From Salipaludibacillus sp047795645 (GTDB lineage: Bacteria > Bacillota > Bacilli > Bacillales > Salisediminibacteriaceae): DNA of 64,000 nucleotides. The stretch's first letter is position 1. Each line of letters starts with the position of its first letter. The notes beneath the pieces were generated by a model. It did no database searches and was not told the DNA's origin. It saw only the letters and a program-made list of their open reading frames with translations. Made by a program: the position numbers and the translations under genes. Location: the NCBI RefSeq assembly GCF_047795645.1, contig NZ_CP181045.1:2666001-2730000 (forward strand), given 5' to 3'. This document shows, piece after piece, positions 44,305-53,417 of the stretch.

Positions 44305-44336
44305 ACAATAGCCGCCACCCGAAAGTAACGGCTACA
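44305..44336 (-). terminator. probable his operon terminator
   Basis: Minus-strand stem TAGCCG / CGGCTA (44334-44329 and 44314-44309), then TTGTTTTG. It lies a few bases after the hisIE stop. Short stem and broken T-run, so moderate confidence. Confidence 0.6.
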
Positions 44337-44343
44337 ACCTGAT

Positions 44344-44997
44344 TTATTTTCCTGCATGACGATCTGCTAGACGCTGCAAAACGTTATCAAGTGGTAATTT
44401 CTGTTCACGTAACAATACGAGCCAGTGATAAAGTAAATCGGCACTTTCCCACGTTAATTCCTCTTTATCACGATTTTTCGCAGCAATGATCACTTCGGAA
44501 GCTTCTTCACCGACTTTTTTCAAAATCTTGTCGACACCTTCCTCAAATAAGTAAGTCGTATAAGCACCTTCAGGACGTTCCGCTTCCCGAGTTGCAATGA
44601 CTTCCTCAAGCTCCTCGATAATCGCAAACCGATTCCCTTGCTCGATTACGCCAGCATCAGTTGCTGACTGCTCACCTCGACTCCACAAAACATCAGAGAA
44701 GCAAGTGAAATCCCCTTTGTGACATCCAGGACCTTGAGGATCCACTAAAACGACGAGGGCATCTTGATCACAGTCATAGCGAATGTTTTCTACTTTCTGG
44801 ATGTTTCCTGAGGTTTCCCCTTTATGCCACAGTTCTTGACGAGAGCGGCTGTAAAACCACGTTTCTCCTGTTTCAATTGTTTTCTTTAAAGACTCTTCAT
44901 TCATATAGGCAAGCGTGAGCACCTGTTTCGATTGTTGATCCTGCACGATCGCTGGAATTAATCCTCGTTCGTCGAAGGATAACTGATTGATATTCAT
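44344..44997 (-). CDS. hisIE: bifunctional phosphoribosyl-AMP cyclohydrolase / phosphoribosyl-ATP pyrophosphatase
   Basis: 217 residues. The HisI half (about 1-110) has YSRSRQELWHKGETSGN and metal-binding cysteines in YDCDQDALV and GPGCHKGDFTCF. The HisE half (about 125-217) has AYTTYLFEEGVDKILKKVGEEASEVIIAAKN, the pyrophosphatase helices. It carries out steps 2 and 3 of histidine synthesis. Last gene of the his operon, overlapping hisF by 4 nt. Confidence 0.97.
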   Translation of the reverse strand: MNINQLSFDERGLIPAIVQDQQSKQVLTLAYMNEESLKKTIETGETWFYSRSRQELWHKGETSGNIQKVENIRYDCDQDALVVLVDPQGPGCHKGDFTCFSDVLWSRGEQSATDAGVIEQGNRFAIIEELEEVIATREAERPEGAYTTYLFEEGVDKILKKVGEEASEVIIAAKNRDKEELTWESADLLYHWLVLLREQKLPLDNVLQRLADRHAGK

Positions 44998-45752
44998 CGT
45001 ATTTCCAGCCCCTTTTCTTTTAAGTATGATTTCACTTCTGCTACAGATGTTTCGCGGTAGTGAAAAATTGACGCGGCAAGAGCAGCATCAGCTTTCCCTT
45101 CCGTAAACACATCGTAGAAATCCTCTTGTTTTCCTGCGCCACCAGAAGCAATGACTGGCACCGATACTGCTTCGCTTACCGTTTTTGTTAAGGCAATAGC
45201 AAATCCTTTTTTCTCTCCATCTTCATCCATGCTCGTAAGCAAGATTTCACCTGCTCCTTGTTTGACTGCTTCTTGCACCCAAGCAACGATTTCCCAATCC
45301 GTCGCATTTCGTCCACCATGTGTGTACACGCGCCAAGACGATATTTCATCATCCCACTTTGCGTCAATTGCAACAACGATGCATTGCGAACCAAAGAAAT
45401 CGGCACCTTCACGAATCAATTCTGGACGTTTCACCGCCGCTGTGTTTACCGAGACTTTATCAGCACCAGCACGGAGAATCCGTTTCATGTCATCTAACGT
45501 ATTTATCCCTCCGCCGACTGTAAATGGAATAGCTAGAGTACCCGCGACTTCTTCGACGACATCGACCATCGTTTCACGGCCTTCATGGGAAGCAGAGATA
45601 TCTAGAAACACGAGTTCATCTGCTCCTTGTTGATCATAAAAAGTAGACATCTCGACGGGATCTCCCGCGTCCTTTAAGTTTACAAACTGAATCCCTTTTA
45701 CAACACGACCTTCTTTCACATCAAGACAAGGTACAATTCGTTTCGTTAACAT
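44994..45752 (-). CDS. hisF: imidazole glycerol phosphate synthase, cyclase subunit
   Basis: 252 residues, (beta/alpha)8 barrel. Catalytic aspartates are in RIVPCLDVKEGRVVKG (D11) and EILLTSMDEDGEKKG (about D130). Phosphate loops are VGGGINTLDD and ASGGAGKQEDF. It uses ammonia from HisH to make IGP and AICAR. It starts 2 nt after hisA. Confidence 0.98.
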   Translation of the reverse strand: MLTKRIVPCLDVKEGRVVKGIQFVNLKDAGDPVEMSTFYDQQGADELVFLDISASHEGRETMVDVVEEVAGTLAIPFTVGGGINTLDDMKRILRAGADKVSVNTAAVKRPELIREGADFFGSQCIVVAIDAKWDDEISSWRVYTHGGRNATDWEIVAWVQEAVKQGAGEILLTSMDEDGEKKGFAIALTKTVSEAVSVPVIASGGAGKQEDFYDVFTEGKADAALAASIFHYRETSVAEVKSYLKEKGLEIR

Positions 45753-45754
45753 CG

Positions 45755-46489
45755 TTATTGCACCTCCGCGATCGCTTGTTCTAACGAGATTCGGTCGGTA
45801 TACAGGGCTTTTCCGATAATCGCTCCGGAAATTCCTTTATCACGGTGCGATAATAGTTCACGTAAATCATCCATCGTACTGACGCCACCGGAAGCAATCA
45901 CTTGCTTGCCAGTTGCTTGACCTAAACTAGCAATTTCTTTCACGTTTGGCCCTGATAGCATACCATCACGTGAAATGTCTGTCATAATAAACGTTTCCGC
46001 CCCTTGATCAGCCAATTCTTGACCTAACTGTTCCGCTTTCACTTCTGACGTCTGTAGCCATCCGTGAGTAGCCACATAACCGTCTCGTGCATCAATACCG
46101 ATCGCAATTCGCTCGCCGCCATATTCCTTTAACATTCGTTTTACAAAAGAAGGGTCTGAGATAGCTGAACTTCCTAGAATCACACGTGAAACACCAGCAT
46201 TCAAATACGTTTCAACATCTTTTGCTGTCCGAATTCCTCCACCAATTTGAACATGAGCAGACAGTTCTTTCGCAGCTCGCAAAACTTCTTGATGATTGAC
46301 AGGTTCACCTTTTTTCGCTCCATCTAAGTCAACCATGTGAATCCACTTTGCACCTTTTTTTTCAAAACTTGACGCCATATCAAACGGAGAATCACCGTAA
46401 ATCGTCTCTTGATTATAATCCCCTTGTAAGAGGCGAACGCATTTCCCTCCACGAATATCGATGGCTGGATAAATTGTGAAATCACTCAT
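45755..46489 (-). CDS. hisA: phosphoribosylformimino-5-aminoimidazole carboxamide ribotide isomerase
   Basis: 244 residues, barrel homologous to HisF. Catalytic D9 in YPAIDIRGGKCVRLLQGDY and the second aspartate in FIMTDISRDGMLSGPN. Phosphate loops GGGIRTAKDVE and ASGGVSTMDDL. It performs the Amadori rearrangement of ProFAR to PRFAR. It overlaps hisH upstream by 8 nt and is followed directly by hisF. Confidence 0.98.
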   Translation of the reverse strand: MSDFTIYPAIDIRGGKCVRLLQGDYNQETIYGDSPFDMASSFEKKGAKWIHMVDLDGAKKGEPVNHQEVLRAAKELSAHVQIGGGIRTAKDVETYLNAGVSRVILGSSAISDPSFVKRMLKEYGGERIAIGIDARDGYVATHGWLQTSEVKAEQLGQELADQGAETFIMTDISRDGMLSGPNVKEIASLGQATGKQVIASGGVSTMDDLRELLSHRDKGISGAIIGKALYTDRISLEQAIAEVQ

Positions 46490-47108
46490 CAGCAGTCTCC
46501 CCCTTTTGCTCTAAAAAGTTCTTCAACATTCTCATCCCAAGCGTACTGCTCTTTTCCGGATGAAACTGAGTTGCCCAAACGGAATTTTTTGCAACAACCG
46601 CTGGCACACGTTCCCCGCCATAATCTGACGTGGCAATAAGAACATCTGGCGTTCCTGCTTGAACAAAATAAGAATGAACAAAGTATACGTGCCCTTTTGG
46701 CACATCATTTAAAATCGTGTGGTCTTGTTTTTCAAAAACAAGGCTATTCCATCCCATATGCGGCACTTTATAATCGCCAATTTTGAAGCGACGGACCTTA
46801 CCTGGAAGGATTTCCAAGCCTGTTGTTATGCCGTTCTCTTCACTTTCATCAAATAGCAGTTGCATCCCGAGACAAATTCCGAGCAGAGGCTTGTTATCGT
46901 TTGCCCATTGTTGCACAAACGTGTCCAAACCACGAACTTTCAATTCCGTCATCCCGTCTTTAAAAGATCCAACTCCGGGGAGAATGAGCATCGATGCTTT
47001 TGCCAACTCGTCTGGTTTTTCTGACAAAAATGGCGTATGACCGAGTCGTTCCAGTGCTTTCGTAACACTATGAAGATTCCCCATACCATAATCTATAATA
47101 CCAATCAT
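46482..47108 (-). CDS. hisH: imidazole glycerol phosphate synthase, glutamine amidotransferase subunit
   Basis: 208 residues, class I glutamine amidotransferase. N-terminal IIDYGMGNLHSVTKAL; nucleophile cysteine in LLGICLGMQLLFDES (about C80); catalytic His/Glu in ATQFHPEKSSTLG (about H184, E186). It releases ammonia from glutamine for HisF. It overlaps hisB by 4 nt and hisA by 8 nt, so the three are translationally coupled. Confidence 0.98.
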   Translation of the reverse strand: MIGIIDYGMGNLHSVTKALERLGHTPFLSEKPDELAKASMLILPGVGSFKDGMTELKVRGLDTFVQQWANDNKPLLGICLGMQLLFDESEENGITTGLEILPGKVRRFKIGDYKVPHMGWNSLVFEKQDHTILNDVPKGHVYFVHSYFVQAGTPDVLIATSDYGGERVPAVVAKNSVWATQFHPEKSSTLGMRMLKNFLEQKGETADE

Positions 47109-47698
47109 GATAAGCTTCCTTTCGTCGAGGGAACCCCATCTACTCTTGGATCCACTTGGGTTGCTTCATCAAGTGCACGCCCCAAAGCTTTAAAGATTGC
47201 TTCAATGATGTGGTGCGTATTCGTTCCGTAATGAACAATTACATGCAAATTCATCCGCGCTTCCAAAGCGAATTTCCACAAGAACTCTTCAACAAGCTCC
47301 GTGTCAAACGTGCCTACTTTCGCTGCTGGCATTTCGCCACGAAATTCAAAATGGGGACGATTGCTTAAATCAATTACAACCTGTGCAAGTGCATCATCCA
47401 TCGGTACAAACGCATTACCATAACGACGAATTCCTCGTTTATCACCGAGTGCATCTTTAAGAGCATCTCCTAGCACGATACCGATATCCTCCGTTGTATG
47501 ATGATCATCAATTTCGATATCACCTTTGCCCGATAATGTCAGATCAAACAAACCGTGGCGCGTAAATAAGTCGAGCATATGACTCATAAACGGCACATCT
47601 GTCGTTAAGTCTGCCTTACCCTTTCCATCAATCGTAAACGTTAAGTCAATATTTGTTTCATTTGTTTGACGTGTTTTTGACGCTTGTCTCTTTTCCAT
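47105..47698 (-). CDS. hisB: imidazoleglycerol-phosphate dehydratase
   Basis: 197 residues from the ATG at 47698, preceded by TTGGAGG; the longer frame to 47734 is rejected. Monofunctional dehydratase with Mn-binding histidine motifs MSHMLDLFTRHG, DDHHTTEDIG, and VIVHYGTNTHHIIEA. It forms imidazole acetol phosphate. Its first 41 nt lie inside the end of hisD, an unusually long overlap for this operon. Confidence 0.97.
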   Translation of the reverse strand: MEKRQASKTRQTNETNIDLTFTIDGKGKADLTTDVPFMSHMLDLFTRHGLFDLTLSGKGDIEIDDHHTTEDIGIVLGDALKDALGDKRGIRRYGNAFVPMDDALAQVVIDLSNRPHFEFRGEMPAAKVGTFDTELVEEFLWKFALEARMNLHVIVHYGTNTHHIIEAIFKALGRALDEATQVDPRVDGVPSTKGSLS

Positions 47699-48968
47699 TG
47701 TCTGCCTCCAATCGAATTTCCACAGCTCTCGCATGTGCCTCTAAATTTTCTAGTCTAGCGAATGCAGCAATTTTTTGCCCATTTTTTTCAATCGCTTTTT
47801 TGCTATAGGAAATAATGCTAGATTTTTTCGTGAAATCTTCTACATTTAGTGGGCTTGAAAAACGTGCAGTACCGTTCGTTGGCAGCACATGATTCGGTCC
47901 TGCAAAGTAATCACCCACTGGCTCTGAACTATATTCTCCAAGAAAAATTGCGCCCGCGTGACGGATATTTGCTAACACATCCCATGGGTTTTCTACGTGA
48001 ATTTCCAAGTGTTCGGCTGCCAATTCATTGACTGCTTCAATTGCGTCTTCGAAAGTTTTCGCAACGTAGATGGCTCCAAAATCATTGATTGACGCTTGCG
48101 CAATCTCTTTTTTCGGGAGCGTTTGAAGTTGTCTATCTACTTCCTTAGCAACGTTTTCAGCCAACGCGGGGTCATTTGTGACAAGTACCGCGGATGACAT
48201 CGGATCGTGTTCTGCTTGAGACAAAAGGTCTGCCGCAATATACGGGGCCCTCGCGGTATGATCAGCTAGAACCGCCACCTCACTCGGTCCAGCAATCATG
48301 TCAATCGCGACGGTACCAAACACTAGTTGTTTTGCTAATGCGACGTAAATGTTCCCCGGCCCAACAATTTTATCAACGGCTTGAATTGTCTTCGTTCCAT
48401 ATGCCAACGCACCGATCGCTTGTGCTCCACCTACTTTATAGATTTCTTCGACACCAAGTTCATGAGCTGTCACGAGAACAATGTCTGATAGATTTCCGTC
48501 TTTTTGTGGCGGTGATGTCATCACGATTCGTTTCACTCCAGCTACTTGTGCAGGTACCACATTCATGATGATCGATGATGGATAAGCTGCGCGCCCACCA
48601 GGAACGTAGACACCAACGGCATCAAGCGCAGTCACTTTCTGGCCAAGAATCGTGCCATCTTCTTTTGTTGTCATCCAAGATTGCTGTACTTGACGCTCAT
48701 GAAAATCACGAATATTCACAATCGCTTCACGGATGATCAGAAGTGTTTCATCTGTGACCGATGCATAAGCAGCTTTTCGATCCGATTCAGATACGAGTGT
48801 CGTTGCAATATCAACGCCATCAAACTGATTCGTATAGCTACGCAATGCCTCGTCACCTTTTGCGCGGACATCTTGCAAAATCGTCTCGACTGATTGTCGT
48901 TGTGTTGTTGTTCCTTGATCAATCGAGCGCTTCAGCGAAAGGTCAACTGTTACAGGGATGATTTTCAT
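47658..48968 (-). CDS. hisD: histidinol dehydrogenase
   Basis: 436 residues. Performs the last two oxidations, histidinol to histidine, with NAD and zinc. GVYVPGGRAAYPSSIIMNV is the NAD/substrate region; KVGGAQAIGALAYGT and DMIAGPSEVAVLAD are family signatures; zinc ligands include SQAEHDPMS and FAGPNHVLPT. It overlaps hisG by 4 nt and hisB by 41 nt. Confidence 0.98.
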   Translation of the reverse strand: MKIIPVTVDLSLKRSIDQGTTTQRQSVETILQDVRAKGDEALRSYTNQFDGVDIATTLVSESDRKAAYASVTDETLLIIREAIVNIRDFHERQVQQSWMTTKEDGTILGQKVTALDAVGVYVPGGRAAYPSSIIMNVVPAQVAGVKRIVMTSPPQKDGNLSDIVLVTAHELGVEEIYKVGGAQAIGALAYGTKTIQAVDKIVGPGNIYVALAKQLVFGTVAIDMIAGPSEVAVLADHTARAPYIAADLLSQAEHDPMSSAVLVTNDPALAENVAKEVDRQLQTLPKKEIAQASINDFGAIYVAKTFEDAIEAVNELAAEHLEIHVENPWDVLANIRHAGAIFLGEYSSEPVGDYFAGPNHVLPTNGTARFSSPLNVEDFTKKSSIISYSKKAIEKNGQKIAAFARLENLEAHARAVEIRLEADNGKETSVKNTSNK

Positions 48969-49615
48969 TCGTACACCTCTCCTTTTGCAACCACTTCAGC
49001 TAAGCGATCAACCATGTCATCAATTCTTGCTGATTTCGTGCGATAGCTGACTGGATTGACGATAAACCGCGACGTAATTGGCATCATCGTTTCGATTTCG
49101 ACAAGACCATTTTCTTTCAACGTCTGTCCTGTAGAAACAATGTCAACAATCCTATCTGCTAAGCCGATTATCGGTGCTAACTCAATTGAACCGTTCAACT
49201 TGATTATCTCCACTTGTTCTCCTTGCTCGCGAAAATATTCACTCGTCAAATTCGGATATTTTGAGGCGATTTTAGGAGCTACCTCGGACTTGGGATTATA
49301 TGATGGGAGTGCTGCAACCGCCATATAGCAGGCACTGATTTTCAAGTCTAACACTTCATAAATATCCCGTTTCTCTTCAATCATCACATCTTTTCCAGCT
49401 ACACCAACATCAGCTACACCATGCTCAACATACGTAGGCACATCCGTCGGTTTGGCAAGAATAAAACGCATTCCCGCTTCAGGAACCTCAAGAATAAGTT
49501 TACGTGATTCTTCAAATTCCGGTGGGATTGGATAATTAGCTTTTTTAAGCAACTCTACCGCCTCTTCAAAAATCCTGCCTTTTGGCATTGCTACCGTGAT
49601 TATATCTTCACTCAT
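48965..49615 (-). CDS. hisG: ATP phosphoribosyltransferase, catalytic subunit (short form)
   Basis: 216 residues, the short HisG type without the regulatory ACT-like domain. TVAMPKGRIFEEAVELLK at the start; ADVGVAGKDVM and IKLNGSIELAPIIGLADRIVDIVSTG form the PRPP site. It catalyses the first, committed step. Short HisG needs HisZ, which is encoded immediately upstream and overlaps it by 4 nt. Confidence 0.98.
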   Translation of the reverse strand: MSEDIITVAMPKGRIFEEAVELLKKANYPIPPEFEESRKLILEVPEAGMRFILAKPTDVPTYVEHGVADVGVAGKDVMIEEKRDIYEVLDLKISACYMAVAALPSYNPKSEVAPKIASKYPNLTSEYFREQGEQVEIIKLNGSIELAPIIGLADRIVDIVSTGQTLKENGLVEIETMMPITSRFIVNPVSYRTKSARIDDMVDRLAEVVAKGEVYE

Positions 49616-50805
49616 TTGGACGCACCTCCATTTCCGTTCGTGCCAATGAAATACATGACTTCTTTAAATTGAGCAGAATAAGCATCAACATTTTCAACAC
49701 CTGTTAGTTCCTGCATGACAACGGATCGACCTTCATGACGAAGTTGTTGTGTTTTTTGCATCGCTTCTTTTCGGTGATCATGGCTGAAAATTAAACAGAT
49801 ATCTTTCCTGTTGGCTGTTTCTTCACTTTTGCCAATTGCCTCCGTTAAACGGTCAAGTCGTAGCCCAAACCCAGTCGCAGGTTCGTGATGATCAAATTGA
49901 TCGAGCAATGAATCATAACGTCCACCACTTCCAACCGGATATCCTAAACCTTCACTATAAGCTTCAAATACGGTTCCTGTGTAATAACTCATATGCATCA
50001 CCAAATTTAAGTCAATCATCATCTGATCAGCAAGTTCATACGTATCTAGCACGGAAATCAGTTGCTCCAATTGTTTCAAAGCCGCTTTCCCTTCCTTGCT
50101 GTCTACAAGGTTGCGAGCTTTATCGACCACTTCAGGGCCACCTTTTAAACGAAGCAAGTCATAGAGTCTTCGTTTATCAATCGAAGAAAGAGGCAAATGC
50201 TCAACTTCTTTACGAAAACCTACATAATTTTTTTCATATAAATAGCGCCGAAAATGATCCGCACGTTCTTCATTGCCAAGTACTTCTTTTAAAAGCGCAT
50301 TAACAAAGCCAATATGACCAATCGCAATCTGATAAGATTTAATTCCAGATCGTTCAAGAGAAGCCATCATTAGCGAAATCACTTCCGCATCGGCACTGTT
50401 GGACTGATCTCCGATTAACTCGACGCCAACTTGTTCAAACTCAGCAGGTCTGCCGCCTTCTCGCTGTTGCGCTCTAAACACGGGCGCATCATACGTTAAT
50501 CGGAGCGGTCGATTTTCTTTATTTAAAGTCGAAGCTGCAATTCGCGCAATCGGTGCTGTCATATCCGGTCTTAACACGAGCGTATTCCCTTGTTGATCCA
50601 ATAATTTAAACAGCTGTTGATCAAGAATCGCAGATGCCGTTCCGACTGTTTCATGAAATTCTAATGTCGGTGTTTCAATTGGTTCATATCCCCATTGTGA
50701 GACTTCAGTAGAAATCGCCTGCTTCACTTGTTTCTTTAATTGATAGAGCTCGGGCAATGTATCACGCATTCCAAGTGGTTTCTCAAACATAAACAATTTA
50801 GTCAT
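49612..50805 (-). CDS. hisZ: ATP phosphoribosyltransferase regulatory subunit HisZ
   Basis: 397 residues from the ATG at 50805 (GGAAGGAG upstream); the frame extends to 50829 without support. It is a HisRS-like fold lacking tRNA synthesis function: LGMRDTLPELYQLKKQV, LRPDMTAPIARIAAS, FRAQQREGGRPAEFEQVGVE, and PVGSGGRYDSLLDQF. It activates short HisG and confers histidine feedback inhibition. First gene of the his operon (hisZGDBHAF-IE); hisC is not in the window. Confidence 0.97.
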   Translation of the reverse strand: MTKLFMFEKPLGMRDTLPELYQLKKQVKQAISTEVSQWGYEPIETPTLEFHETVGTASAILDQQLFKLLDQQGNTLVLRPDMTAPIARIAASTLNKENRPLRLTYDAPVFRAQQREGGRPAEFEQVGVELIGDQSNSADAEVISLMMASLERSGIKSYQIAIGHIGFVNALLKEVLGNEERADHFRRYLYEKNYVGFRKEVEHLPLSSIDKRRLYDLLRLKGGPEVVDKARNLVDSKEGKAALKQLEQLISVLDTYELADQMMIDLNLVMHMSYYTGTVFEAYSEGLGYPVGSGGRYDSLLDQFDHHEPATGFGLRLDRLTEAIGKSEETANRKDICLIFSHDHRKEAMQKTQQLRHEGRSVVMQELTGVENVDAYSAQFKEVMYFIGTNGNGGASK

Positions 50806-50990
50806 GACCCTATCTCCTTCCGTTTTCATCTATCTTTACCTTCATAATCGCTGTGTTTTAGTATGTCATACTCTAAATAATAGCTTTATTTGCCAGATAA
50901 CTGCAAATTTCTTCGCGCCAATTTAAGCCGATAAGCCTCATTTCACTTTAGTTCGCTAATATGATAGAGCGATAAAGTTCTTAAGTAGTA

Positions 50991-51019
50991 GTTTACAAGG
51001 GAATACCGTTCGAGTCAAT
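50991..51019 (-). promoter_or_regulatory. his operon sigma-A promoter
   Basis: Minus-strand TTGACT (51019-51014), 17-bp spacer, TAAACT (50996-50991). The leader to hisZ would be about 180 nt. I found no T-box signature or histidine-rich leader peptide in it. The rest of 51020-51141 is unremarkable. Confidence 0.65.
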
Positions 51020-51141
51020 AACTAAATATGCTGGAAAGGAAAGACCTCGGATGCGACAAATACGTTCGTTCTAGCAAGCTCTTCCCTCACAACTCTCCCC
51101 TCAGCCCAAAGATACTATGAATAAAAATAGCTAGGACGAAC

Positions 51142-51174
51142 AAAAACGCTAGCAGAAATCCCATACTACTAGCG
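51142..51174 (-). terminator. terminator of the lgt-side operon
   Basis: Minus-strand stem CGCTAGTAG / CTGCTAGCG (51174-51166 and 51155-51147), then TTTTTG. It overlaps the last codons of the acetyltransferase gene. Confidence 0.85.
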
Positions 51175-51678
51175 CTCGTCCTCATTTAATTGATCTTTCG
51201 TACGAATAACTTGCATCGGGTTACCTCCGACAAAAAATCCTGCCGGTACATCTTTATGAACTAGCGTCCCCGCTGAAACGATCGCTTCGTCACCAATCGT
51301 TACTCCTGGTAAAATTGTTGCATTTGCGCCGATCATCACATTATCTCCAATAAGCACATTACCAAGTCGGTATTCCTTAATTAAATACTCATGCGCTAAA
51401 ATCGTTGTATTATATCCAATCACAGAGTTTTTACCAATCGATATTTTTTCTGGGAACATCACATCCATCATCACCATCAAAGCTACTGCTGCTTCATCCC
51501 CTACCTTCATCCGCAAAAACGTACGGTACAACCAGTTTTTCATCGATAAAAACGGAGTATACCGAGCCAACTGAATGACAATAAAATTTTTGATGACTTT
51601 TGTAAAAGGAACCGTCTTATATACTTGCCATAATGAATTCGCTTCAGTTACCAGATAACGATCTGTCTTTCGGCTCAT
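51169..51678 (-). CDS. yvoF: hexapeptide-repeat acetyltransferase (YvoF-like)
   Basis: 169 residues from the ATG at 51678, which matches the MxRKTDRx start of YvoF-type proteins; a GTG at 51687 is the alternative. The C-terminal half is a left-handed beta helix of hexapeptide repeats (IGKNSVIGYNTTILAHEYL, IGDNVMIGANATILPGVTIG). It probably O- or N-acetylates a sugar or wall component. It ends the lgt-yvoD-ppaX-yvoF group, 25 nt after ppaX. Confidence 0.88.
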   Translation of the reverse strand: MSRKTDRYLVTEANSLWQVYKTVPFTKVIKNFIVIQLARYTPFLSMKNWLYRTFLRMKVGDEAAVALMVMMDVMFPEKISIGKNSVIGYNTTILAHEYLIKEYRLGNVLIGDNVMIGANATILPGVTIGDEAIVSAGTLVHKDVPAGFFVGGNPMQVIRTKDQLNEDER

Positions 51679-51703
51679 CTTCGGCACCTACCTCCACTTA
51701 CTT

Positions 51704-52372
51704 TTATGAATCTTCTAAGACACCGTTCGTTTTAGCTAAGTACTCGACTAAGTCCATCATGTTATCTAACATAACATCTGGATTGTACGATTCTAAATAA
51801 TCTCGACCTTTCACACTCCATGCGACACCAGCTGTTTTCGTTCCAGTATTTATTCCACCGAGAATGTCGTGTTCACTATCTCCAATCATTATCGCTTCAT
51901 CAGAAGAGGAACCTAGTTTTTCTAATGCCATATTTAACGGTTGTGGGTCTGGCTTATATTTCGTCACCTCATCAATCGATATCACTACTGGAAAAAAGTG
52001 TTCCAATCCCATTAATTCGAGTCCTTTTACCGCTGTTTCACGACGTTTTGTTGTTACTATCGCCATTTTATACCCTTGACTTGATAACTCTTCCAATGTT
52101 TCTTTGACTCCTTCATACTCTTTCACTAGCTCATCATGGTATTGATGATTAAACGTCCGGTAAGTCGTCATCATCTCCTCCATTCTCAATGGATCAAGAT
52201 TCTTAAACGTTTCAGCTAACGGAGGACCAATAAATGACACCACATCTTCACGCTTGTATTCGCCCGGATAATATTTCTCCATTGTGTACAAAAAAGAAGC
52301 AACAATTAAATCAATCGTGTTTATTAACGTTCCATCTAAATCAAATAGTATCGTATTAATTTTTTTAGTCAT
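51704..52372 (-). CDS. ppaX: pyrophosphatase PpaX
   Basis: 222 residues, HAD-superfamily. Motif I FDLDGTLINT with both catalytic aspartates; cap domain; motif II ...IVTTKRRETAVKG; motif III K in VTKYKPDPQP; motif IV GDSEHDI. PpaX removes the pyrophosphate released when HprK dephosphorylates Ser46-HPr by phosphorolysis, linking it to hprK in this region. GGAGG lies nine bases before the ATG. Confidence 0.96.
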   Translation of the reverse strand: MTKKINTILFDLDGTLINTIDLIVASFLYTMEKYYPGEYKREDVVSFIGPPLAETFKNLDPLRMEEMMTTYRTFNHQYHDELVKEYEGVKETLEELSSQGYKMAIVTTKRRETAVKGLELMGLEHFFPVVISIDEVTKYKPDPQPLNMALEKLGSSSDEAIMIGDSEHDILGGINTGTKTAGVAWSVKGRDYLESYNPDVMLDNMMDLVEYLAKTNGVLEDS

Positions 52373-52419
52373 CCATCAATTCCTCCATTTATTCAGTACA
52401 TTTTTTCTATAACAGATTG

Positions 52420-53379
52420 TCATGCTTCAAATGATTTAGCCACAGTTGACTCACTTTCCCCTTGTTTTTTTTCCAGACGATTCCACACCAATGCAACAGC
52501 AATCGTTAATACTATTGCCGTAACCAAACGTACAAGTAATAACGGCCAAAGGGGAATTCCTAACGGAGCAAAAATAAGCGTATCTTCCACAACCGCATGA
52601 CATGCGACGAGGAAAATGAACACCAAATATAGGTCCTTCTTCTTCACACCATCATCTTTTACGGCCTGAATCATCACTCCTGCCCCGTAGGCAAGTCCAA
52701 ATGTAAGTCCAGCCGCTAAAGTCGTCGATGTATTAGGATGAATTCCCAATACTTTCGTAAAAGGAGTCATCCATTTTGAAAAAATCGGTAACCACCGCAT
52801 ATCTTTCATAATTTGGATAAAAACCATGATTGGAATAACGATGACAGCTAGCTGTAAAATACCAATCACTGCGCTCTCAACACCATATAGCGCTATTGCT
52901 CCGTATCCTTCGATACTCTCCGTTCCACTAGAAGGTACAAATCCGTAACTAGCTTTTTCTGACCCGCCTTGCCAGACAAGATGAATCACCCAGGCAGATA
53001 ATAATGCTAAACCGATCCGGACGAGTAAAACAACCTATATTTTCAATCCAACTTGTTTAGCAACTGCCGACTCTACAAATAAATTGTGGGAAAACGATAG
53101 CATCACGGCTAAAATAAATACTTCCTTCACCGTTAAATCCATCGTAAGCATCGCACCAATTGCAGCATACAAATTCAACATATTTCCTAGCACAACAGGG
53201 ATCGCCGCTTCACCTGACAAACCAATAAATCCCATCAATGGAGATAACACTTGTGTTAGCCACTCCATCACGACTGTCTGGCTTAGCATCGTAACGATCA
53301 GTGTAATTGGAAAAATAATTTTCCCTAATTTCCACGTTGTCAGGAGACCGACTTTCAACCCTTGCTTAAGTGTATTCAT
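52420..53379 (-). pseudogene. yvoD: yvoD-like nucleoside-recognition membrane protein, split by an in-frame amber codon
   Basis: AAAGGAGG precedes the ATG at 53379. The first 113 codons (helices at about 15-35, 45-60, 75-105) end AKQVGLKI at TAG 53037-53035. Without a frame change, coding continues VVLLVRIGLALLSAWVIHLVW and on for about 200 residues to 52420, with further helices. Together the two halves make one protein of about 318 residues, close to YvoD (about 310). It has a Gate/nucleoside-recognition type fold of unknown substrate. A single nonsense mutation, suppression, or a sequencing error would explain it. It lies between lgt and ppaX as in B. subtilis. Confidence 0.85.
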
Positions 53380-53417
53380 TTTACAGCCTCCTTTCAAAAC
53401 GCGAACCTAATAGCTAT

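Noticed and set aside
50806..50990. T-box or attenuator in the his leader
   Set aside because: No AGGGTGGNACCGCG-type T-box sequence, no run of histidine codons and no convincing terminator were found.
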